Assembly (NCBI GenBank): GCA_030562195.1 | Contig: JAUJPP010000005.1 | Coordinates: 14,132,826 to 14,196,825, forward strand | Source: Nipponacmea schrenckii | Taxonomy: Eukaryota; Mollusca; Gastropoda; Lottiidae | Reading direction: 5' to 3' | DNA length: 64,000 nucleotides | Translations under genes and position numbers: made by a program | Notes under the pieces: generated by a model | Told to the model about the DNA's origin: nothing | Databases searched by the model: none | What the model saw: the letters and a program-made list of their open reading frames with translations, nothing else | Shown: one piece after another, positions 56,701 through 64,000 of the stretch | Position numbering within the stretch: the stretch's first letter is position 1 | Layout: each line of letters starts with the position of its first letter

Positions 56701-59656
56701 ATGTATTAAAATAAGATACTTTAAGAATATGGGGTATAATTATGACGAAGGCGAAACTTTCCCTTTAAACGTACAAAACTCGTATGAAAGTATATTTTTG
56801 AAAAGGCTTTTGAACAATAAAAAATAGCAATTGCCATCGTAATACGCCCACATTTATAATGGCAGTTAATTTGACAAGTTCTCTATCATGTCCACAAAGA
56901 GTTCAAGAATAAGGACATTAACTCACAGTAAACATTTTTCGATTCGTTTGATTTTCAATAGTGTTCATACTCAATTGATTACAAACACTCACATCAAATC
57001 AAATTTAATCAAAATCAAGAATTTAAGAAGAAGGGCAATAATTCATATTAAATATTTTTCGATTTGTCTGATTTTTAAAAAGGTTATTCCTTGTGTCATT
57101 ACAAAAACACACGACTAGTTTCATCACAACCCATTAGGAATCTTGCTCTTTATCGTGTCCACAACAATTGTGGACGGACGAACAGACAGACGGATAGGGG
57201 CGACGACTATATACGCCTACATTAATGTGTGGGCTTATAAAAAGTGTGTAACATGACCTTAAATAATAAAGCAATAGAAGCAGTTGAAATATTAGGATGA
57301 GATAATTGTAAAACTATTCCAGCAAGTCTACCATTATTATTAGCTTACTTTCGACAAGTTGCATTTAGACTTGAAGAGAATATGGCTCGGAATTGCTTGA
57401 TAAGAAAAAAATAACAATACCTGCTAAGAGAAGTCCATGCTGAGGGATCCTCTCTTTGCTTTAGCCACTTTTCTTCTATGCTTTTTGCAGATCTTAATAC
57501 AGCTTCGGTCAATGAGCTCGATAACTCAGCCACATTTTGATTAATTTGGTCGCCTTAAATAAAAAGTGTAGCCAACAATGGGGCCTAAAGTTGATAACTT
57601 TAATTTATAGTGAGCTTGAAATACTTACATTCTAATTTAGTTTCATCACAATTAGTACTTTAGTATTTTATTCCAGGTCAAACTAAATGTCAACATGGCA
57701 TCCATTTCAGAGACTAATCAAATATTTAGCTTCATCATTTGATAAATGAGAATTTGGGCTTCATTTAAATTGAGACTATTCGTTTGCCTTTACAACTTAC
57801 CCTGTGGAGAGGAATAACTCTTCTGAAAAATTTTGCATTCTTTCTGTATGGTTTTGGCCATACTTACATAAGCATTGCTTATATTTTTGGAAAATGTGGT
57901 CCAGGCTGCAATATGATCTTGCCTGAGAAAAGAGAATACAATTGTTTAAAGATTGACAAATACTAGTAGTTAAGCAAGTTTTTAATTTTTTTTTTAATTT
58001 ATACTCTCATTATATCAATCTTATCGAGGCGTCAACTCTACACTATCTCCGCACACGTCATACCAACTTAGTGTAAGTCGAATTGATTCAGAAAAAAAAA
58101 CCCAAATAGTTCATATCCACTTTAATAATGTTATCGAGTGGTTTCTGGATCGGTGTAGCGGACATAAGCTTACATTCATTACAACCAAAGGAACCGGTAA
58201 GCTGTCATTTAGGCACATTTTTTTAAGCACTAGGCACACCTCATTTTGACACACTTCATTTAGGCACACAGTCATTTATAGGGACTTGCCATTTAGGCAC
58301 AGTGTTATTTAGGCACAGCGATTTAGGCAGATACTCAATTAGGCACATTGTCATTTAGGCACACCTTCAACTAAGCACACCTCAATTAGGGACATACCGG
58401 TATTCAATTGGGCCAGAATGTACCCTGGGGGAAACAAATACTCAAGCCACGTTTCATCAAAATACATTACAAATTCTTCTTTCTAGAGTGTTTACAAGCT
58501 AAAATTGAAAGCGTTTTCAAGAACAAGGGCAATAACTGACACTAAATATATTTCCATTTATTTGATTTTCAATAGGGTTCAACCTGCGGTAAAAACAAAT
58601 ACCCAAGCCAAGTTTTATCAAAATCCATTAAGAATTGTTCTTTCTAGAGTGTTTACAAGCTAAAATTGAACGCGTTTTCAAGAACAAGGGCAACAACCCA
58701 TACTAAATATTTTTTCGATTTCGCTGATTTTCAATAGCGTTCATCCCTGAGTTATATATAACACACTCTCACACCAAGTTTCATCAAAACCGGTCAAGAA
58801 TGACATATTGTAGAGTTACATCAAAATCGCTCAAGAAATGTAACTTGTAGAGTGTTTACATGTTAAAAATCCAACACATTATATATAAGGGCCATAATTC
58901 GTATTAAATATATTTCGATATTTTTTATTTTCAAAAGGGTTCATCCTTGCGTGATCATAAACACTCATATCAAGTTTCATCTAAATCCGTGTTTTCGAGC
59001 AATTGTGAACGGACGGAAAGACGAAAGGACGGACGGATGAGGGTGACGACAATTTACGCCATCTATTTCATGTGGTCGTATAAAAATTAACCTTACAGAC
59101 TAATAATGAAGTTCTGTCCAATGTACCGGGTACCTAACAAGAACTACCGGTACTGTACACTTGCTGAAAGTCTTTCAATCAAACTGGTTAATTGCAAAAA
59201 TCTATTCATTCAGTCAAAGCCTATCGACCTAGTCCCGGAGAAAGATTCAATAGGCCTTATAAAAGACTATCAGAACTACTAGAAATAGTTATAAAACTTC
59301 AGTCTAGCATAATAAACTGCTAGCCTAGAGTGGATTCAAAGTCTGAGACTTCATTAATGATTAGAAGCATAGAAGACTCTTATACTCGGATCATTGTCTA
59401 AGCATTCTTAATTAAGGAGGGGCTTAACCTTTAACCTTTAGATACATTATTTCCCTCATTTATAGGCAGTAGCCTAGTGAAGAAAGCTAAGGCAAGGCTG
59501 TAGACTAAGTGTAAGAGTCAAGAGTAAAAATAAAAGTAAGAGAGGGTGTTGCTGAGTTAAAACTAAAAGATCAAAACTCTTGTTTTCAAACAAGAAAACA
59601 TATATCACTTACAGTTCCTGACCATTTCTTAAAGAAATTGTTGTATCAGAAGTCAT
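53701..59656 (-). CDS. Unrecognised coiled-coil, BAR-like protein
   Basis: Multi-exon gene, about 368 aa. Exons (minus): 59656-59613 (ATG), 57922-57801, 57553-57421, 56445-56367, 56151-56117, 56091-55989, 55507-55389, 54798-54599, about 54021-53848, 53798-53701. The first eight agree in phase. The N-terminal ~210 residues look helical (DHIAAWTTFSKNISNAYVSM, AVLRSAKSIEEKW, then the basic KAEKKLRKSKKSIQRQKRKM and NRAKYIEAHQALDEELEGRG), suggesting a BAR/F-BAR-type membrane-bending helix bundle. A linker follows, then an acidic segment, ENELEESASFEII. The last exon, if used, adds a hydrophobic segment (LWPVVCSIATLIFGCLLSIP) near the C-terminus, suggesting a tail anchor. Weak points are the 25-nt gap between exons 5 and 6, the exon 9 acceptor (only AATAAAG fits the phase), and its GTTAAT donor; without that donor the protein ends ...IIRSSC at 53843. 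I do not recognise the family. Confidence 0.72.
56843..57241 (-). mobile_element. Core-repeat element, short copy in intron
   Basis: Lies in intron 3 of the minus-strand gene. Its 5' hairpin end reads TTTTTATAAGCCCACACATT on the minus strand, at 57241. Two core units follow (GATTTTCAATAGTGTTCATA), and a fragmentary ACGCCCACATT word marks the other side at 56843. The true 3' terminus is absent. Confidence 0.65.
58190..58405. repeat. Degenerate TAGGCACA short tandem repeats
   Basis: About 12 irregularly spaced copies of ATTTAGGCACA and variants, 12-25 bp apart. The run lies in intron 1 of the minus-strand gene and abuts a core-repeat fragment. The unit is too variable to define a clean period. 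Confidence 0.75.
58425..59087 (-). mobile_element. Core-repeat element, 3'-truncated copy
   Basis: Has the 5' hairpin end TTTTTATACGACCACATGAA on the minus strand at 59087 and about four core units, and stops abruptly at 58425 beside the TAGGCACA repeats. No 3' terminus is present. Confidence 0.75.
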
Positions 59657-60420
59657 GTTTCCTGGGATTCAGCCAATTTCCACGAAGATTTGGCACTTAT
59701 CTTTGTAGACGGTAAATCTTGCCTTCGTGCTAAGCAACGTTAAGGCCATAATACGTAGTAAAATAAAAGATCACGTGGTATTATTCCATTATAACGATTG
59801 GCTGAAGATGGTGACGTCAAATTATCACATGACAGTCACGTGGTCAGACGGGTGTTGGGTGATTATCGTTACAAGAAGAATTTTATTTAACTGTGATTTC
59901 ATTGGATATTTTTCGGAGAAGTAAAATTGTAACGAATAAATGTTAATATTGGTCTACATTAAACGTGTATGGTTGTAAATTAATGATCATTACAGGGCCG
60001 TCAGAAGCCTCAAAAAAATTCTTATGTAGAGGAAAATTTTCAAAATTACGACTGATTGCGAACATCTGAGGTCATTCTGACCAGTAATCTTGTTGATGTA
60101 CAAGACGGAAGAAAACTTTTTTTAATTGAGTGCATCTTTTATTATTTTGTCATGTTTAGTGTATTTATTATACTTAATTATTCAACTTTAAGAAAGCGGT
60201 GTATACAAAACTTATCTAAATAATGCCTGACTCATTAACTTAACATAAGGGGTAATTTAAACTTTGTCTGCTATTAAGAAATTTAGGTCTCTTTTATCGT
60301 AAAAAATTAGAAAAACATGAAGTAAATTCATTTTATATATTTTCTTCCACGTGCTTCTCAATGTTATTAAAGCCTGTAAAATATATGTGTTATTGTCTCC
60401 TTCCTCGCGTATTATTTAGT
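59657..60420. other. Upstream region of the minus-strand gene
   Basis: The promoter of the minus-strand coiled-coil gene should lie just above 59656. Features include CACGTGGT near 59773, TGACGTCA at 59811-59818 (a perfect CRE-type palindrome) and CACGTGGTCAG near 59837. These are suggestive of E-box and CRE sites but unproven. No further gene is seen to 60420. Confidence 0.4.
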
Positions 60421-60423
60421 TAG

Positions 60424-61070
60424 AAGATAGCTTGCCAGGCAAGATAATATACGCTCACTGACAGCATAGATATTGAATAATAACTAGACAGTACAGTAAC
60501 AATCAGCGGAATGAAATATTCATATATTTCGGTATTTTTTATCCTCATTAGGGTTCACTCTTGGGTGATAACAAACAATCCATCGAGTTTCGTCAAATTT
60601 GATTAAGAATTGTACCTTCTAGAATGTTTATGAGCCAAAATGTGAACGCGTAAAAACGGGCAAAATACTGATACTAAATATAGATATATGTGATAGCAAA
60701 TATTCAAGCCTAGTTTCATCAAAATCCATAAAGAATTGTTCTTTCTCAAGAGTTTACAAGCTAAAATTGAAAACGTTTTAAAGAACAAGGGCACTAACTC
60801 ATACTTAATATTTTTCGATTTTGCTGATTTTCGAATAGGGTCCATCCTTTAGTTATAAAACACTCTCACACAAAGTTTCATCAAAATCCGTTAAGAATTG
60901 CACATTACACAAGAGCGATAACTCATACTAATTTTTTGTTTCAACGTTGCTGATTTTTAATATATCCTTGTGTGATAAGAAACACTTATATCAAGTGTCA
61001 TTAAAATCCGTCATCAATTGCGCCTTCTATAGTGATGACAATACGCACATTTCATGTGTTAATAGAAATG
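60424..61070 (-). mobile_element. Core-repeat element, internally deleted copy
   Basis: Both ends are present: 3' terminus AAGATAGCTTGCCAGGCAAG at 60424 and a decayed 5' end (ATACGCACATTTCATGTGTT) near 61070. Only about three core units lie between, giving a 0.65-kb copy. Confidence 0.75.
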
Positions 61071-61299
61071 CCTTTTGTGTTTCTCTCAATGCATAAGGCA
61101 TAGATTTACAATATTATGTCAGTACTTTAAGCCTTGGCAATCTTTCTCCCTCGACATTGTCTTATCAAGTTTGCGGGCCTGTTATTATGAATCCTAATAT
61201 TGTGGCCTTTCAAAATATATATGGTTCAATATTGAGAATTGATTGATCGAAATGTGTCCCATAAATTGTGTGTAAATTCAATTTTAACAGATATGAGTA

Positions 61300-61570
61300 A
61301 TTGCTCTTCTTCTTGTAAATGCATCTGCCTTTATTTTTGATTTTTTTGTAAGCACGATAGCGAGCTGGTTTCTTGGTGGATTTCGATGAAACTTGATGTG
61401 TTTGTTATAATCCAAGGATGAACCCTATAGAAAGTCAAAGATGAATATATTTAATATGAGCTATTGCTCTTCTTCTTGAAAAAGGCATCTGCCTTTGTTC
61501 TTGAATTCCTTGTGGATAGATAGATAGCTGGTTTTATGATGGATTTAGGTGGATTTGTTTGGAAGCTGTA
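61300..61570 (+). mobile_element. Core-repeat fragments without termini
   Basis: Two diverged core units (TGGATTTCGATGAAACTTGA, CCAAGGATGAACCCTATAGA) with their own sub-unit TTGCTCTTCTTCTTG. No terminal sequences are found. Confidence 0.6.
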
Positions 61571-62865
61571 GACCTTATTTATGGACCGATTTACCTCGGG
61601 TTTCGTTTTTAATTTTTTTTTTTGTTACAAGATTTATCGGATGGAATAAAAAAAATAAAAATAATGAAAATTTTCATAGACAAATAAAATTTCATGAAAA
61701 ATTGCAAATTTTTCAACTCATGCGCTAATTATCGGATCGATCTGAAATTTATAGAGAGAAGGCCTCAACAAATAAAAATATATCATCAAAACTATTGAAT
61801 CACTTCTGGTTTGTGCATGGGGACTTCCTGTTTCTCGAATTACCTTGGTCGACTATGCTTCCGGTGTAATTCACAAATGTAGAATGAATCACCTAAGAAA
61901 AAAAAATAACGTGGAAGTCGCGTATGCGCTGTTACATCAGAGTTGCTCATTTTAGCAAAATTTTAATAAGTCGGCTAAAATTTATTTGTTTTGTATGATT
62001 TTGGTGTCTATCAAAACCTCGTTTATAATGGTTGACAAACTTTACTTTCCGGTTTTATAGGCATCTCGAAATTGACATTTATATTCGACAAATTCGAACA
62101 GATTAATAATGAACATATTCATAGCTTTAAAACAATATATAAATCAATATGTAAAAATAAAATTTACGAAACTTTTTTGAATAAAATTACACCCTAATTA
62201 AGAAGATTATGTAACAGGTCATAAAGTCAAATTGTGTTGATTAACAGGTAAATGTTAATTTATGATTTGTCCCCATAGTAACTTCAAAGGCGATGTTAGA
62301 TGTCAGTTTCCATTGCACCTTGCTTATGCAATTACTATTCACAATGTACAATTGATAGAGGCTTAATATCTCTTCATAGAATATTTCATGTTCGTCAAGT
62401 CTATGTTGCGTTAAGTAACAGGGTCTTACAATACAAGATTTTGCAGAAAAAATATATATTGTGATGGAAAATTTGAGCAGAGGATATATTTTACACTGTA
62501 AACGAGACTTTGCAAACTGATACTAATATAATTTTACTTAAATAACAGCTATGACGTCATCCTTTGTTGTATTTATCCATTCTCTAGTAGAATGTATGAG
62601 TGTTGGTTGAACTACTCACTAACTGTCCACTATTTCATGAAAATTGTTCACTAAATGTCCATTAATTTTTTAAAAGTGTCCATTATTTTTAAAAAAGTGT
62701 CCATTTTTTTTAGTTGTTTGACCTTCTATCTTTTCACTGACAAAGCAATTCAATTATATATTCAGTTTTATTTACAGCGTTCCCATTTGATAAAGTGAAA
62801 TACAGCGTGTTTTTGATTCTGTTGTTTTTTCTGATAGGCCTTTGTTAACAATCGCATCTATGCCA
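61571..62865. other. Intergenic DNA with minor repeats
   Basis: No gene recognised. At 62620-62712 a short irregular repeat of GTCCATTA/TTTTTAAAAA-type units occurs four to five times. The remainder is AT-rich unique sequence. Confidence 0.4.
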
Positions 62866-64000
62866 TTTTTTTATACGCCCACATGAAATGGGGGGCGTAT
62901 ATTGTCGTCACCCACATCCGTCCGTCCGTCCGTCGGTCCGTCCGTCCACAATTGCTTGTAAACACTCTACACGCTGTAATTCTTGACGGATTTAGATGAA
63001 ACTTAATATGAGTGTTTATGATCACGCAAGGATGAACCCTATTGAAAATCAGCGAAATCGGAAAAAAATTAGTATGAGTTCGTGCCCATGTTCTTGAATG
63101 GCTCGTAAACACTCTACAACGTGCAATTCTTGACCGATTTTGATGAAACTTGGTGTGAGAGTATGTTATAACTCAAGGATAAACCCTATCGAAAATCAGC
63201 TTGAAAACGCGTTCAATTTTAGCTTGTAAACACTCTTGGGAGAACAATTTTTAATGGATTTTAATGAAACTTGGCCTGAGTATTTGTTATCACCCAAGGA
63301 TGAAGCCTATTGGAAACCAGTCAAATCGAAAAAAAATTAATATCAGTTATTGCCCTTGTTTTTGAAAACGCGTTCAATTTTTAGCTTGTAAACACTCTAC
63401 AAAGCACAGTTATTGACCAATTTTGACGAAACTTGCTGAAATTGTTTAATATCACCCAAGAATGAACCCCTTTGAAAATAGCACATATCGAAATATATTT
63501 AATAGGAATTATTGTCCTTGTTCTATAAAATGTGTTCGATTATTGTCTCGTAAACACTCTACATGTCACAATTCTTGAGCGATTTTGACATAACTTGGCA
63601 TGAGTATTTGTAATCACCAGAGGATGGACCCTATTGAAATTCAGTTAAATCGAAAAATATTTAGTATCAGTTATTGCCCTTGTGTTTGAAAACGCGTTCA
63701 ATTTTAGCTTGTAAACACTCTAGAAAGAACAATTCTTAATGGATTTTGATAAAACTTGGCTTGAGTATTTGTTTTTACCCAAGGATGAACCTTTTTTGAA
63801 AATCAAATAAATCGAAATATATTTAGTGTCAGTTATTGCCCTTGTGTTTGAAAACGGGTTTAACTTTTTGGCTAATAAACACTCTAGAAGGTACAATTCA
63901 TGACCAATGTTGACAAAACTCACTGAAATTGTTGGATATCGCAAGGGATGAGCCTAATTGAAAATTAAAAATATCAAAATATATCTAATATGAATTAGTG
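62866..64000 (+). mobile_element. Core-repeat element, 5' part, cut by window end
   Basis: Starts TTTTTTATACGCCCACATGA and parallels the copy at 50136 unit by unit for over 1.1 kb with few differences. It has a shorter (GTCC)n tract and a ~50-nt deletion in the second core unit at about 63200. The 3' end lies beyond the window. The close match implies recent common origin or duplication. Confidence 0.85.

Overview
This is an AT-rich animal nuclear DNA window, most likely from a mollusc. The evidence is split genes with GT-AG introns, metazoan proteins (a Cys-loop receptor, SLC25A35 and the ciliary protein ARMC9), and dense repeats. The commonest repeat is a family with ~160-bp internal core repeats of the kind reported in bivalves (BIV160/DINE-like). 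I saw no bacterial, viral or organellar genes.

Layout. (1) 1-8483, minus strand: the 5' half of a Cys-loop (GABA-A/glycine-like) receptor subunit gene, with four coding exons; the rest lies beyond position 1. Its introns hold a Harbinger-like inverted-repeat element and two minisatellites. (2) 8484-13532: intergenic, with small repeats. (3) 13533-15134, plus strand: a complete three-exon mitochondrial carrier (SLC25A35/34 type), followed by a 39-bp minisatellite. (4) 15880-21600: intergenic repeats, including a dead LINE tail interrupted by a piggyBac-like MITE. (5) 21615-40018, plus strand: a complete ARMC9 gene with 23 coding exons (810 aa). Its introns are full of transposons and acceptor-derived minisatellites. 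(6) 40035-42720: a mobile-element 3' end, then an element 5' end running into a 2.1-kb array of a 60-bp palindrome-rich unit. (7) 42721-46230: a SINE and one weak single-exon candidate gene. (8) 46230-52322: three large copies of the core-repeat element and a second Harbinger-like element. (9) 53460-59656, minus strand: an unrecognised multi-exon gene for a coiled-coil, BAR-like protein, possibly membrane-anchored at its C-terminus. (10) 59657-64000: more element copies; the last runs off the window.

The genes have no evident shared function: a synaptic-type receptor, a mitochondrial carrier, a basal-body protein and an unknown protein. The most unusual signal is that three intronic minisatellites end exactly at a 3' splice site (receptor exon 3, ARMC9 exons 12 and 18). 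In the two ARMC9 cases the repeat unit contains a copy of the splice acceptor plus the first bases of the exon, giving a ladder of decoy acceptors before the real one.

Exon coordinates were assigned by eye from splice sites, reading frame and remembered family alignments. No transcript or database search was available.
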